This document shows, piece by piece, positions 54,509 through 64,000 of a stretch of 64,000 nucleotides of DNA (the stretch's first letter is position 1; each line of letters opens with the position of its first letter). Source of the stretch: Caldalkalibacillus uzonensis (GTDB lineage Bacteria; Bacillota; Bacilli; Caldalkalibacillales; Caldalkalibacillaceae); contig NZ_JAUSUQ010000004.1 of NCBI RefSeq assembly GCF_030814135.1, positions 62,001 through 126,000 on the forward strand. Direction: 5' to 3'. Made by a program: the position numbers and the translations under genes. The notes under the pieces are model-generated. The model worked only from the letters and a program-made list of their open reading frames with translations. It had not been told where the DNA came from and did no database searches.

Positions 54509-54845
54509 CACATTCTCCCCCTTTTAAATATTTAGATTATTTAGATTAAAAGCATACACACACAGCATCTGGTTAGCACACTTTTGGTAGGCATCGCCCC
54601 CTTCAGCGTTTGATGAGCTTTATAATCATTCAGATCAATCAAGATAAACACCGCTTTTATTTGAAGCGTTTTCAAATGATCTCAGCTGCTCGGTCCGTTT
54701 AGGGGGGCTGCTCAAACGGATATGTTTGTATAACAATGGCTTTGGCCATTTCAACTGGATAATGGTACTCAAACCCGTTAATCGTTATCAGAAGTTTGTT
54801 GGAGAAATGAACAAAGCTATTGCGGGCAGTGCGAGTCTAATGACG
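54509..54845 (-). promoter_or_regulatory. xylF upstream region with a cre-like element
   Basis: 337 bases without a gene. At 54659-54676 a near-dyad TTTGAAGCGTTTTCAAAT matches 12 of 14 cre positions, about 155 bases before xylF, so CcpA control is plausible. I do not find the TTTGT-type xyl operator here. No clear terminator follows the oxidoreductase gene at 54846, so read-through from the xylA operon is possible. Confidence 0.45.
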
Positions 54846-55820
54846 TTAACGGTTTTGTTTTTGCATTGAGTTGTACACCGCATCAATTACTTTCATGTTA
54901 TTGAATGTATCCTCACCAGTGTAAGCCGGTTCTTGCCCGTGAAGTACACAATTTGAAAAATGTTCAACTTCATTGAAATATTGATCCGCTTCCAGTGTGT
55001 AAACTGTCTTCTCCTGCCCAACAGTTACCTCTACGACACCTATTCCACCATTTTCATCAGGGCGATAAGCTTGGGGCACTCTAATTATGCCTTTCGTGCC
55101 GATCACTTCATATTCATTCCGCTTGGCCATACGGAAACTACAATCAAATAAAGCATCGATCCCTCCAGCAAAGCGGAGCAGTCCGTAAGCCGTTGTGTCT
55201 ACTCCTTGTTCAAACTCACCGTAGGCAAACACTTGTGTCGGTTCCGCATCTAAAATACACCGAATGGCATTAATACAATATCCTCCGATATCGTAGACAG
55301 CCCCACCGCCCAAGTCTGGATTTAGGCGAATATTTCCTTTCCCGTCTCCAATGTCAAAAGAGAAGCTGGCTTTCATCAGTTTCACGTCGCCGATCGTCCC
55401 TTCATTAATCAGGGAACGCACCTTTTCATGTTGGGGATGAAAACGATACATGTATGCTTCCATAAACTGAACACCGTACTTATGGCAGGCATCCAGCATT
55501 TTTTGTACTTGAGCAGCTGTTAATGCGGCAGGCTTTTCACACAACACGTGCTTTTCCCTTTCAGCTGCTTTAATTGTCCATTCATAGTGCATACTGTTCG
55601 GTAACGGTATGTAGACCGCATCAATATCTGGGTCATTCAACAAAGCTTCGTATGACGAATAATGACGAGGAATGCCTAACGATTCAGCTACCTCTTTTGC
55701 TTTTCCGCTGCTGCTTGCGATGGCATATACTTCCCCATTTTTTAACCGTTGTAGAGCCGGAATAACGGTAGTAACTGCAATGTTCGCCGTGCTTAATACG
55801 CCCCACTTCACTTTTTTCAT
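54846..55820 (-). CDS. Gfo/Idh/MocA family sugar oxidoreductase
   Basis: A 324-residue NAD(P)-dependent oxidoreductase. GVLSTANIAVTTVIPAL is the coenzyme loop, HVLCEKPAALT holds the catalytic lysine near residue 95, and DLGGGAVYDIGGYCINAIR holds the substrate-side residues. This profile fits the group of D-xylose 1-dehydrogenase and deoxyfructose or anhydrofructose reductases. The ATG at 55820 is properly spaced from AAAGGAG, while an ATG six bases upstream is too near. It is the last gene of the xylA operon; a side reaction on xylose or a related pentose is likely. Confidence 0.85.
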   Translation of the reverse strand: MKKVKWGVLSTANIAVTTVIPALQRLKNGEVYAIASSSGKAKEVAESLGIPRHYSSYEALLNDPDIDAVYIPLPNSMHYEWTIKAAEREKHVLCEKPAALTAAQVQKMLDACHKYGVQFMEAYMYRFHPQHEKVRSLINEGTIGDVKLMKASFSFDIGDGKGNIRLNPDLGGGAVYDIGGYCINAIRCILDAEPTQVFAYGEFEQGVDTTAYGLLRFAGGIDALFDCSFRMAKRNEYEVIGTKGIIRVPQAYRPDENGGIGVVEVTVGQEKTVYTLEADQYFNEVEHFSNCVLHGQEPAYTGEDTFNNMKVIDAVYNSMQKQNR

Positions 55821-55918
55821 TGCCATTCTCCTTTAATTATTTTTTATTCATCGAGTATTTCTCCGTCTCACTATATGAGCGTTGCTCTTACATACGTAAT
55901 CGCACCCTTCAGTTATGA

Positions 55919-56464
<546 letters not shown>

Positions 56465-56527
56465 TTAAATGTGAACACGTAGTTCTGTTGTCATGGATGT
56501 ACACCTATCCTTTTCCTTTTTACAGAT

Positions 56528-58876
56528 TCATTTGACTGTCACTTCTGTCATAAATTTTTTATTTGTAACAACCGTCTTTTCACCACTGATCTCAAATTGC
56601 CCTTCAACCCTGATATCTTCAGAGGAGCTGCCCACCATCACATCAATTTTGCCTGGTTCCACCACAAAATTCATATGTTCATCGTAAAATCCCAGCTGAG
56701 CAACAGCCAATGTGAACACGACCGTTTTCGTTTCACTTGGTTTAAGGGTAATCCGTTTAAACCCCTTCAGCTCTTTAACTGGTCTGGTGACATTTTCAGC
56801 CTGGACATGGACGTACAACTGAACCACTTCATCCCCTTCAAGTTGACCCGTATTGGTCACATCAACTTGGATGTGAACCGTCCCGTCCACACCAACTTTT
56901 TCAGGGGTGATTTGCAAATGGCTGTATTCAAAGGTGGTGTAACTTAATCCATACCCGAATGGGTAGAGGGGTTTTGTACTACACTCCACATAATCACTCA
57001 ACCAGTGGGAACGTCCTCCTGAGGGCTTGTGGGCATAGTAGACAGGCACTTGACCAACCGTTCTGGGAAAGGTGATGGGCAACTTGCCACCTGGATTGAC
57101 ATCACCAAACAAGACATCCGCTACGGCCCTTGCTCCCTCTTCTCCCGGCAGCCATGCCTCCACTATAGCTGGAACATGTTCGTCAAGCCAATTGATTGAG
57201 AGCGGCCGTGCATTGACCAAAACAACCACTACCGGTGTTCCAGTAGCGTAAACCGCCTTGATGAGCTCCTCTTGTTTTCCTGTTAAGTTCAAGTCGGCCC
57301 TGTCTCTGGCTTCACCAGACGTGCAGTCAGGAACCAAACCGGATTTATCCCCAACAACAACAATGGCCACATCCGCTTTCTGAGCTGCCTCAACCGCCTC
57401 TCTAAACCCGTCTGTTGCCTCTCCTGTCACTTCGCAGCCTTTGGCATAGTAGACTTTGGTATGCGCAGACACTTTTGCTTTGATTCCATCCACAATGCTG
57501 ATCATCGGCACAAACTGTTCCACCCCGGTGGGATCCAAATGGTCCGGTTTTGCCGTATCAAAGGCATCGTTCATCAGGGCTAACGATTCAATATGACAAG
57601 GGTAAGCATAATCACCGATCATATGGCGTGTGTTATGGGCATTGGGGCCGATGACAGCAATGGCGTTGATATCTTTGTTCAAAGGCAAAAGCTGATTTTC
57701 GTTTTTCAACAGCACGATTGATTTTTGTGCAATCTGGCAGGCCAGCTTGCGCTGCTCAGGAATATCAAACACTTCTTTTGTTTTGGCCGGTTCAACATAG
57801 GGCTGTTCAAACAGTCCTAATTGAAACTTATGTGCGAGTATCCGGGCCACCACACGGTCAATCATCGCTTCGGAAACAAGGCCTTCTTCCACAGCCATTT
57901 TTAAAGGTGAACCATAACAATCCGTGCTGGGCAGTTCAATATCCACTCCGGCTTCCAGCGCTTTTTGGGCCGCCAGCTTTTTATCCGGATAAAGCTTATG
58001 ATATTCGTACAGCATGTTGATGGCAAAATAATCAGAGACGACCAAACCGTTAAAACCCCATTCGTCGCGCAAAATCTCTGTGAGTAACTTTTTCGAACTG
58101 TGGCAGGGCACGCCATCCAGCTCATGGTAGGCTGGCATGATAGAAGCAATACGCGCTTCTTTGACAGCGGCCTCAAATGGGTATAGATAAACTTCACGCA
58201 GCTCCCGCTCAGGAATGTGGGCAGGGGCCCAGTTCATCCCCCCCTCAGAAATGCCATAACCCACAAGATGTTTTCCGGTTGCCAGAATACCATTATGGGG
58301 CCCTTCCCCTTGCAAGCCTTGAATATAGGCTACACCCATCCGGGCCACCAAATAGGGGTCTTCACCAAATGTTTCTTCCGTCCTGCCCCATCTGGGATCC
58401 CGGGTGACATCCATCAGCGGGGCCAGGGCCTGATGGGCTCCAGCCGCCTTCATCTGTGTCTTAATCACTGCTCCCATAGCCTTAACCAGTTCCGGGTCCC
58501 ATGTACTGGCCAGGCCAATGGCTTGCGGAAAACAAGTCGCGCCTTTAGCCATAAAACCGCTGCAAGACTCCTCATGGACAATGGCAGGAATGCCGAGACG
58601 GGTGTTTTCGATTAAATAGCGCTGAATCTCATTGGCTATTTGGGCGCAAGATTCGGGGTCAAGGTTGCTGGCCCCGGCAATCCGGGTGATCTGACCGATG
58701 CCGTGGCCCATTTTTGCAGCTGCTTTTTCTGCTGAAAAATGCGAATCATCTAACACCTCGTAAACCCAAATGCCACTGAGTTGGGCTATCTTTTCGTCCA
58801 AGGTCATGCGTGAAAGCAGATCTTCAACCCGTTTCTGAAGAGGCTGCTCCTTGTCCTGATACAATAATGTTGCCAT
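56528..58876 (-). CDS. GH3 family beta-glycosidase (beta-xylosidase or beta-glucosidase)
   Basis: A 782-residue intracellular GH3 enzyme with no signal peptide. It has an N-terminal barrel (VDIELPSTDCYG, PLMDVTRDPRWGRTEETFGEDP), the nucleophile aspartate in GLVVSDYFAI near residue 285, a second alpha/beta domain (AIVVVGDKSGLVPD), and a C-terminal fibronectin-III-like domain (VDVTNTGQLEGDEVVQLYVHV). The ATG at 58876 follows AAAGGAG. Between xylB and the lyxose isomerase gene in the xylose operon, beta-xylosidase activity is the best guess; GH3 specificity cannot be read safely from sequence. Confidence 0.88.
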   Translation of the reverse strand: MATLLYQDKEQPLQKRVEDLLSRMTLDEKIAQLSGIWVYEVLDDSHFSAEKAAAKMGHGIGQITRIAGASNLDPESCAQIANEIQRYLIENTRLGIPAIVHEESCSGFMAKGATCFPQAIGLASTWDPELVKAMGAVIKTQMKAAGAHQALAPLMDVTRDPRWGRTEETFGEDPYLVARMGVAYIQGLQGEGPHNGILATGKHLVGYGISEGGMNWAPAHIPERELREVYLYPFEAAVKEARIASIMPAYHELDGVPCHSSKKLLTEILRDEWGFNGLVVSDYFAINMLYEYHKLYPDKKLAAQKALEAGVDIELPSTDCYGSPLKMAVEEGLVSEAMIDRVVARILAHKFQLGLFEQPYVEPAKTKEVFDIPEQRKLACQIAQKSIVLLKNENQLLPLNKDINAIAVIGPNAHNTRHMIGDYAYPCHIESLALMNDAFDTAKPDHLDPTGVEQFVPMISIVDGIKAKVSAHTKVYYAKGCEVTGEATDGFREAVEAAQKADVAIVVVGDKSGLVPDCTSGEARDRADLNLTGKQEELIKAVYATGTPVVVVLVNARPLSINWLDEHVPAIVEAWLPGEEGARAVADVLFGDVNPGGKLPITFPRTVGQVPVYYAHKPSGGRSHWLSDYVECSTKPLYPFGYGLSYTTFEYSHLQITPEKVGVDGTVHIQVDVTNTGQLEGDEVVQLYVHVQAENVTRPVKELKGFKRITLKPSETKTVVFTLAVAQLGFYDEHMNFVVEPGKIDVMVGSSSEDIRVEGQFEISGEKTVVTNKKFMTEVTVK

Positions 58877-58920
58877 GGATATTCTCCTTTCCTGAATTTC
58901 CTGTTCACCCCACACAGGGC

Positions 58921-60411
58921 TTATCTGAAAGGCAGCAAAGCCTGATTTAAGGCTCTGGTCTGGGCATAAACCTGCTGGTAAATCTTAAACAGCTCTTCGT
59001 ATTTGTGCACGTTTTCAGGTATCGGGGTAAACTGCGCTTCATACTGAACAAACTGCTGGCTGCACTCATCTAGCGACGAAAACCAGCCACATCCAACTGC
59101 AGCCAACATGGCCGCCCCAAAAGCCGGCCCTTGGTCATGATTCAGCTTCACGACGGTGGCATCAAACACATCGGCCTGCATTTGGAGCCATACATCACTT
59201 TTGGCCCCGCCGCCTATGGAGACAACCGTATGAACCCTCTTCCCTGCCTGCCTGAATAACTGTATAGACTCCTGCAGAGAAAATGTAACCCCTTCCAACA
59301 CCGCCCGGACAAAATCCTGCCGGGTATGGGAACCATCGATACCGATAAAGCTGGCCCGGATAACGGCATCAGCATGGGGCGTCCGTTCCCCTACTAAATA
59401 CGGGGTAAACACCAATCCGCGTGAACCGGGGGGGACTTGCTCAACACCTCGTAACAGGGTGTCAAAGCTTTCCTGGTGGGCAAAGGTTTTCCTGAACCAG
59501 CTTAAACTGTATCCGGCAGCCAAGGTGACACCCATCGTGTAATAGGCATCAGGCTTAGCATGGTTGAAAAAGTGGATTTTCCCTCCAAAATCCCGATCCT
59601 GATCCTCATAACTCAAAATAACCCCGGAGGTGCCAATGCTGCACAGGGTGACCCCCGGTGTTAAGATGCCCGCACCAACCGCTCCGCAAGCATTGTCCGC
59701 ACCGCCGGCAAAGACTTTGGTAGTGGTTTTAAGCCCTGTCTGCCCAGCTATTTCAGGTAACAGGGTTCCGACACACTGATGTGACTGAACCAAAGGAGGA
59801 CAGAATGACCGGTCAAGACCAAAAGCCGCACAGACATCTTGGCTCCATTCCTGGCCAATAACATCCAGGAGCAGCGTACCCGCTGCATCGGAGAGTTCCA
59901 TGTGAACCTCACCCGTTAAGCGAAACCGCAAATAGTCTTTAGGTAACAGGAAGAAACGGGCCTGCTCAAACAGGTGTGGTTCATGTTTCTTGACCCACAA
60001 CAACTTTGGCAGTGTAAATCCCTCTAGGGCATCATTTTTCGTAATGTCAAGCAACCTAGGCCCCAGCTTGTTTCGAATCTCCTGACACTCTTCTGTCGTA
60101 CGGGTATCATTCCAAAGTATTGCAGGGCGCAACACCTGGAAATGTTGGTCCAGCAATACAAGACCATGCATTTGTCCAGAAAAACTGAGGCCTTCTATCT
60201 CCTCCGGATCCACTTGGCTGTGCGTGGTCAATTCCTGTAAAACGGATATGGTTTGCTGCACCCATTGCTCTGGGTCCTGTTCGCTAAACCCGGGCCGGGG
60301 CTGAAGCAACGGGTAGGGTCTCGTGGCTTCAGCCACCACCCTTCCTGCTTGATTCACCAATAAGGCCTTCACAGAACTGGTCCCAAGATCAATACCGATG
60401 ACATAAGGCAT
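58921..60411 (-). CDS. xylB: xylulokinase
   Basis: A 496-residue FGGY-family kinase that phosphorylates D-xylulose to D-xylulose-5-phosphate. Marks are YVIGIDLGTSSVKALLV at the N-terminus, LSFSGQMHGLVLLD near residue 75 (the XylB MHG motif), ILWNDTRT, the catalytic aspartate region GGADNACGAVGAGI near 240, and SIGGGAKSDVWLQMQADVF. The ATG at 60411 follows AGGAGG. It is the second gene of the operon after xylA. Confidence 0.95.
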   Translation of the reverse strand: MPYVIGIDLGTSSVKALLVNQAGRVVAEATRPYPLLQPRPGFSEQDPEQWVQQTISVLQELTTHSQVDPEEIEGLSFSGQMHGLVLLDQHFQVLRPAILWNDTRTTEECQEIRNKLGPRLLDITKNDALEGFTLPKLLWVKKHEPHLFEQARFFLLPKDYLRFRLTGEVHMELSDAAGTLLLDVIGQEWSQDVCAAFGLDRSFCPPLVQSHQCVGTLLPEIAGQTGLKTTTKVFAGGADNACGAVGAGILTPGVTLCSIGTSGVILSYEDQDRDFGGKIHFFNHAKPDAYYTMGVTLAAGYSLSWFRKTFAHQESFDTLLRGVEQVPPGSRGLVFTPYLVGERTPHADAVIRASFIGIDGSHTRQDFVRAVLEGVTFSLQESIQLFRQAGKRVHTVVSIGGGAKSDVWLQMQADVFDATVVKLNHDQGPAFGAAMLAAVGCGWFSSLDECSQQFVQYEAQFTPIPENVHKYEELFKIYQQVYAQTRALNQALLPFR

Positions 60412-60501
60412 AGAAATCCTCCTAAATCCCGCCCAAAGTAAATTTGTGCTCCTCAATCGCGTCCTTATTACTTTTGTTCAAGCTTGGGCTGTGTTGTCAT
60501 A

Positions 60502-61815
60502 TCAATACCGGAATATATACTCATTAAGGAGTGCTTTAATCCTTTCCTGCTTGCCAGATTGGTTGCGGATGACAGGGTTCTGCAACGCATGTTGTTCTAA
60601 GGTATGAAAATTGGCCTTGCCGCTGACAATCTCCAGTCCGATCCCGCTTTTGAAGCTGCTGTAACGTTCCTCGATAAACCGGTCTAAAACCCTGTCTTCA
60701 ATCAGCTTAGCAGCCACCTTTAATCCTCTGGCATAAGTATCCATACCGGCGATATGGGCATAAAATAAATCTTCCGGCTCAAAGGAACCCCTTCTCACTT
60801 TGGCGTCAAAGTTGATACCGCCTGTGGTAAATCCGCCGGCTTTCAAAATTTCATACATGGCCAAGGTAACCGAATATAAATCTGTTGGAAACTCATCGGT
60901 ATCCCAGCCTAGCAACAAATCTCCCTGGTTGGCATCAATGGATCCCAACATGCCGTGAATGCTGGCTACCCTCAATTCATGTTCAAAGGTGTGTCCGGCC
61001 AATGTGGCGTGATTCGCTTCGATGTTCAATTTGAAATGCTCTTTTAATCCATAGCTTTGCAAAAAGGCAATGGTGGTGGCGGCGTCGAAATCGTACTGAT
61101 GTTTCGTCGGTTCTTTCGGTTTGGGCTCGATCAACAGCTGGCCTTTAAAGCCAATTTCTTTAGTGTAATCAACGGCCATTTGCAAAAACCGGGCCAAATT
61201 GTCCAATTCCAGCTTCATATCCGTGTTTAACAGCGTTTCGTAACCTTCCCTCCCTCCCCAAAAGACATAATTTTCTGCCCCGAGTTCTACTGCAATTTCC
61301 AACCCTTTTTTGACTTGGGCCGCCGCATAGGCAAAGACATCTGCATGACATGATGTGGCGGCGCCATGGACATATCTGGGATGGGTAAACAGGTTGGCGG
61401 TATTCCATAACAGCTTCACCTTGCTGGTCTTCATGTACTCTTTAATCATGGCGACGATTTCATCTAAATTTTTGTATGTTTCCCTCAAATTGTCCCCTTC
61501 AGGGGCAATATCACGGTCATGAAAACAAAAATACGGAACGTTTAACTTTTCAAAAAATTCAAAGGCAGCTTCTACTCTGGCTTTGGCCAAATCCATGCCC
61601 GTATACTGGTCCCAAGGACGGATCATGTTCGGTTCGCCAAAAGGATCGGCACCGCTGCCCGTGAAGGTGTGCCAGTAGGCCACAGCAAATCTGAGATGCT
61701 CCTCCATTGTTTTCCCGGCAACCATTTCAGTGGGATTATAGTGCTTAAAAGCCAGAAGGTTGTTCGAATCACGCCCTTCATATGTAATAGGCTTAATGTG
61801 TTCGAAGTAAGCCAT
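60502..61815 (-). CDS. xylA: xylose isomerase
   Basis: A 437-residue class II xylose isomerase converting D-xylose to D-xylulose with two divalent metals. The catalytic histidine pair is in [12 protein letters not shown] near residue 100. Metal ligands are in [18 protein letters not shown] and [37 protein letters not shown] is conserved. The ATG at 61815 follows AAAGGAG; upstream in-frame codons overlap the operator. It is the first gene of xylA-xylB-GH3-lyxose isomerase-oxidoreductase and is repressed through the operator at 61833-61853. Confidence 0.96.
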   Translation of the reverse strand: MAYFEHIKPITYEGRDSNNLLAFKHYNPTEMVAGKTMEEHLRFAVAYWHTFTGSGADPFGEPNMIRPWDQYTGMDLAKARVEAAFEFFEKLNVPYFCFHDRDIAPEGDNLRETYKNLDEIVAMIKEYMKTSKVKLLWNTANLFTHPRYVHGAATSCHADVFAYAAAQVKKGLEIAVELGAENYVFWGGREGYETLLNTDMKLELDNLARFLQMAVDYTKEIGFKGQLLIEPKPKEPTKHQYDFDAATTIAFLQSYGLKEHFKLNIEANHATLAGHTFEHELRVASIHGMLGSIDANQGDLLLGWDTDEFPTDLYSVTLAMYEILKAGGFTTGGINFDAKVRRGSFEPEDLFYAHIAGMDTYARGLKVAAKLIEDRVLDRFIEERYSSFKSGIGLEIVSGKANFHTLEQHALQNPVIRNQSGKQERIKALLNEYIFRY

Positions 61816-61832
61816 CCCGGATGCTCCTTTCA

Positions 61833-61900
61833 TTTGTTTGTTTAACATACAAATTATCTTCTTCAATTTATAATATAGTTAATTATTAGATAAGAGTCAA
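61833..61900 (-). promoter_or_regulatory. xylA promoter and XylR operator
   Basis: On the minus strand -35 TTGACT (61895-61900) and -10 TATATT (61872-61877) are 17 bases apart. Downstream, at 61833-61853, is a 21-base dyad with half sites TTTGTTTGTT and AACATACAAA, related to the known Bacillus xyl operator (TTTGTT-type half sites). It covers the early transcribed region, a usual repressor position. The divergent xylR starts at 62077, with a possible plus-strand promoter TTGAAT-15-TATTAT (61980-62006). Confidence 0.85.
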
Positions 61901-62076
61901 TCAAAATTTCAAAGATGTAAACCGCCAAGATTTCCAATCCCCAAAATCCTTTAATTGTGATTTTACCGTCAAATTGGTGTTGAATTTTAGAACTATTTCA
62001 TATTATGATAGGTGGTGTATTAGTTTCGGTAGTAAACTTTCTAAGTGTATATTATTTTTGTTTGGAGTGGTACTTC

Positions 62077-63282
62077 ATGATTCAAAAACCACAAACAGGA
62101 GACCAAGAATATGTCAGGCGCTTAAACCGTTCCATTGTTTTGAATCATATCAAAGAATACGGGCCGATCTCCAGAGCTGAAATTGCCAAAGATACCTCCT
62201 TGAATAAAGCAACCGTTTCTTCCCTTGTAGAACAACTGATTAATGAAAATTTGGTCAAAGAGATTGGGGCGGGCCATTCCTCCGGTGGAAGACGTCCTGT
62301 TTTGCTTCTCTTTAATGCTGAAGCCGGCTCTGTTATCGGTGTCGACCTGGGCGTCAATTATATCCTGGTTGTCTTAACAAATTTGAGTTCCCACATTAAA
62401 TGGTCCAAAAAAGTCTTCCTGTCTCCTGCAGAGGATTTTCAATCCGTACTGGATAAACTGTACAAGCTTATTGGGGAAGCGATTGAACACGCCCCCCAAA
62501 CGCCCCACGGCATACTGGGGATTGGGGTAGGCATACCGGCGATTACGGATCATCAACGCGGCATTGTCCTTTTTGCCCCTAATCTGCAGTGGAAAGATGT
62601 GAACTTAAAGGATCTGCTGGAACAGCGTTTTTCCCTTCCCGTTGTGATTGACAACGAGGCCAATATGGGTGCTTTAGGAGAAAAAATGTTTGGCAACGGT
62701 GCCGGTTACCAACACATTGCCTATATCAGCGTTGGCATCGGCATTGGCGTGGGCCTGGTCTTGGATAACCAAGTGTACCGGGGAGCCAATGGGTTTGCCG
62801 GTGAAATGGGGCACATGATCATAGAGAAAAATGGGTTAAAATGTTCATGTGGTAACCGTGGCTGTTGGGAAATGTATGCATCTGAAAAATCGCTGTATAT
62901 GCGCATGGAAGAGATCCAATTTCCGTTATCTTCCACAGATCCTCTGCAAAGCATTTTACAAGCAGCTGAAACCGGCCATCACCAAGTGATTGCCAGTTTA
63001 CACGACATTGGTGAGTATCTTGGCATTGGCATCTCCAATATTATTAATGCCTTTAATCCTGATTGCGTCATTATTGGCAATACACTGTCCCAAGCCGACC
63101 GCTGGATCATTGCCCCTATTGAAAAAGTGATTAACAGCAGAACACTGCCCTTTTCCAGACAACACGTCCAGGTTAAACTGTCCAACCTGGGTGACAAAGC
63201 ATGTGTGATCGGTGCAGTGTCCAGTATCTTAACCCAACACTTTTCCTTCAATGGCACCCAAATGGCCGTCCCTAACCCCTGA
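62077..63282 (+). CDS. xylR: xylose-responsive ROK family repressor
   Basis: A 401-residue repressor, divergent from xylA. An N-terminal winged helix (ISRAEIAKDTSLNKATVSSLVEQLI, residues 30-60) precedes the ROK domain, starting GVDLGVNYILVVL, with zinc motif CSCGNRGCWEMY near residue 255. The ATG at 62077 follows GGAGTGG; the longer frame from 62005 has a hydrophobic, unlikely leader. It is a paralogue of the regulator at 38.3 kb, but the operator beside it differs. Xylose would release it from the xylA operator. Confidence 0.92.
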   Translation: MIQKPQTGDQEYVRRLNRSIVLNHIKEYGPISRAEIAKDTSLNKATVSSLVEQLINENLVKEIGAGHSSGGRRPVLLLFNAEAGSVIGVDLGVNYILVVLTNLSSHIKWSKKVFLSPAEDFQSVLDKLYKLIGEAIEHAPQTPHGILGIGVGIPAITDHQRGIVLFAPNLQWKDVNLKDLLEQRFSLPVVIDNEANMGALGEKMFGNGAGYQHIAYISVGIGIGVGLVLDNQVYRGANGFAGEMGHMIIEKNGLKCSCGNRGCWEMYASEKSLYMRMEEIQFPLSSTDPLQSILQAAETGHHQVIASLHDIGEYLGIGISNIINAFNPDCVIIGNTLSQADRWIIAPIEKVINSRTLPFSRQHVQVKLSNLGDKACVIGAVSSILTQHFSFNGTQMAVPNP

Positions 63283-63309
63283 AAGGAAAACATGTTGACC
63301 AATGGAAAA

Positions 63310-63657
63310 TATATAAGCCTCAGCAAAATAAACGGCCAGCCATTATGTAAAGTTTTCCACAGCTGCTTTAGCAGCACTATAGGCAGGCACTTTGGTCATG
63401 GGAGAGGGGGCACTCATGGAGGATATATTGAATAATGACAGCCCCTTTTCTCCCGATCATCCTTTTGGCAAAGATTTGGGTGGGGAGAACGGTGCCCAGC
63501 AGATTGAGGTCAAACACCTGGCCAAACCCTTCGATGTCCAGACCGGCCTGCTCCACACTTTGCCGGTCCAGCACGTGGCCATTGCCCCGCAAAGCACACC
63601 GCTACCGCCTGTCACCACAGCTACTTTTCCTCGCAGATTCTCAATGATTGGCAGCAT
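63310..63657 (-). pseudogene. uxuB: decayed SDR-type fructuronate reductase (uxuB)
   Basis: The minus strand starts like an intact gene, [27 protein letters not shown], with ATG at 63657. It then jumps, after a deletion of about 60 codons, to [10 protein letters not shown], and after a second deletion to [37 protein letters not shown] frameshift precedes [22 protein letters not shown], which carries the catalytic YxxxK. A TAA interrupts the sequence before WLAVYFAE and the C-terminus is missing. It ends 28 bases from the xylR stop. Clearly non-functional. Confidence 0.85.
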
Positions 63658-63666
63658 CTCTCTCCC

Positions 63667-63882
63667 TCACTTCCGCATTTTTTCTCGTTCCAAAGTATCC
63701 CAAATACCCCACAAATACATAATCCCAAGCGCCCTGTCATATAAGCCGTATCCGGGGCGGCATTGTTCATCCCAAATATGCCGGCCATGGTCCGGCCGGA
63801 CGTAACCTATATAGCCAATATCGTGATAAGCTTTGACGATGCCATAAATATCTAAAGATCCGAGTTGGACAACTGGTATCAC
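63667..63882 (-). pseudogene. uxuA: C-terminal remnant of mannonate dehydratase (uxuA)
   Basis: About 70 codons match only the last fifth of Uxu[56 protein letters not shown]. The rest of uxuA is absent; upstream sequence in another frame belongs to something else. It stands nine bases before the uxuB remnant start, as in an intact uxuA-uxuB operon. No ribosome site precedes it. Non-functional. Confidence 0.82.
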
Positions 63883-64000
63883 GATGATGGCAACTGGACA
63901 AAGTCAACAAAATTCCGGCAGAGCAACTTGTCGATGTCACGCCTGATATCGGCAGCGGTCTGCTGCCATCCCCGCTCAAGCAAGGCCTGATAGTTTTTTA
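63879..64000 (-). pseudogene. unidentified gene end at the right edge, abutting the uxuA remnant
   Basis: The minus strand is open from the window edge to a TGA at 63879, reading NYQALLERGWQQTAADIRRD and on to [12 protein letters not shown]. It is helical, charged and protein-like, but I cannot assign a family. It ends four bases inside the uxuA remnant, so a deletion has probably joined the two. The upstream part is outside the window. Confidence 0.4.

Noticed and set aside
62005-62076. Longer N-terminus of XylR starting at 62005
   Set aside because: The extra 24 residues are hydrophobic and unlike ROK regulators, while the ATG at 62077 has a good ribosome site.
63392-63805. Plus-strand frames opposite the uxu remnants
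   Set aside because: The minus strand carries clear uxuA and uxuB homology; the plus frames are shadows, long only because the remnants are GC-rich.

Overview
The window looks like the chromosome of a low-to-mid GC Gram-positive bacterium of the order Bacillales. The reasons are strong AGGAGG-type ribosome binding sites, frequent TTG and GTG starts, lipoprotein signal peptides, a YesM/YesN-type two-component system, ROK-type XylR regulators, a B. subtilis-type D-lyxose isomerase and FIMAH-type C-terminal domains. The gene set resembles thermophilic or alkaliphilic xylan users (Geobacillus, Bacillus halodurans, Caldalkalibacillus); the genus is a guess. Almost every gene is on the minus strand. 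The exceptions are regulators.

Layout. (1) 1-2.7 kb: start of a 2-oxoacid dehydrogenase E1 alpha gene, then a MarR-MATE drug efflux operon with a visible promoter and operator. (2) 2.7-7.2 kb: a complete sugar ABC importer (binding lipoprotein, two permeases, MsmX/UgpC-type ATPase). (3) 7.8-16.7 kb: a secreted CBM-propeller-FIMAH protein followed by a zinc-less medium-chain dehydrogenase, NagA-like, NagB-like, a TIM-barrel isomerase and two Gfo/Idh/MocA oxidoreductases. (4) 16.8-25.5 kb: a GntR regulator fused to a solute-binding domain, a second ABC importer without ATPase, an AGE-type epimerase, a DapA-family aldolase and an SDR-fold protein. (5) 26-31.9 kb: a regulator with a degenerate GGDEF-like domain, an Nramp-fold transporter lacking the metal motifs, a second propeller-FIMAH protein, and decayed uxuA/uxuB remnants. 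(6) 32.5-63.3 kb: a xylan and xylose region, with GH31 alpha-xylosidase plus importer and ROK regulator; a xynDC-EFG-like two-component system and xylo-oligosaccharide importer with cytoplasmic GH39 and GH8 enzymes; xylFGH; and xylA-xylB-GH3-lyxose isomerase-oxidoreductase with divergent xylR. (7) 63.3-64 kb: a second decayed uxuB/uxuA copy.

How it works together. Xylo-oligosaccharides are probably imported by the 43-47 kb and 35-38 kb systems, trimmed inside the cell by GH8, GH39, GH31 and GH3 enzymes, and the xylose (also imported by XylFGH) enters the pentose phosphate pathway through XylA and XylB. Only one MsmX-type ATPase is visible for four importers of the CUT1 type, so it may be shared. 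The 7.8-31 kb region is the least explained part. It holds amino-sugar enzymes, several redox enzymes and two secreted propellers, but no recognisable classical glycoside hydrolase. I treat it as the best candidate for an undescribed catabolic system.
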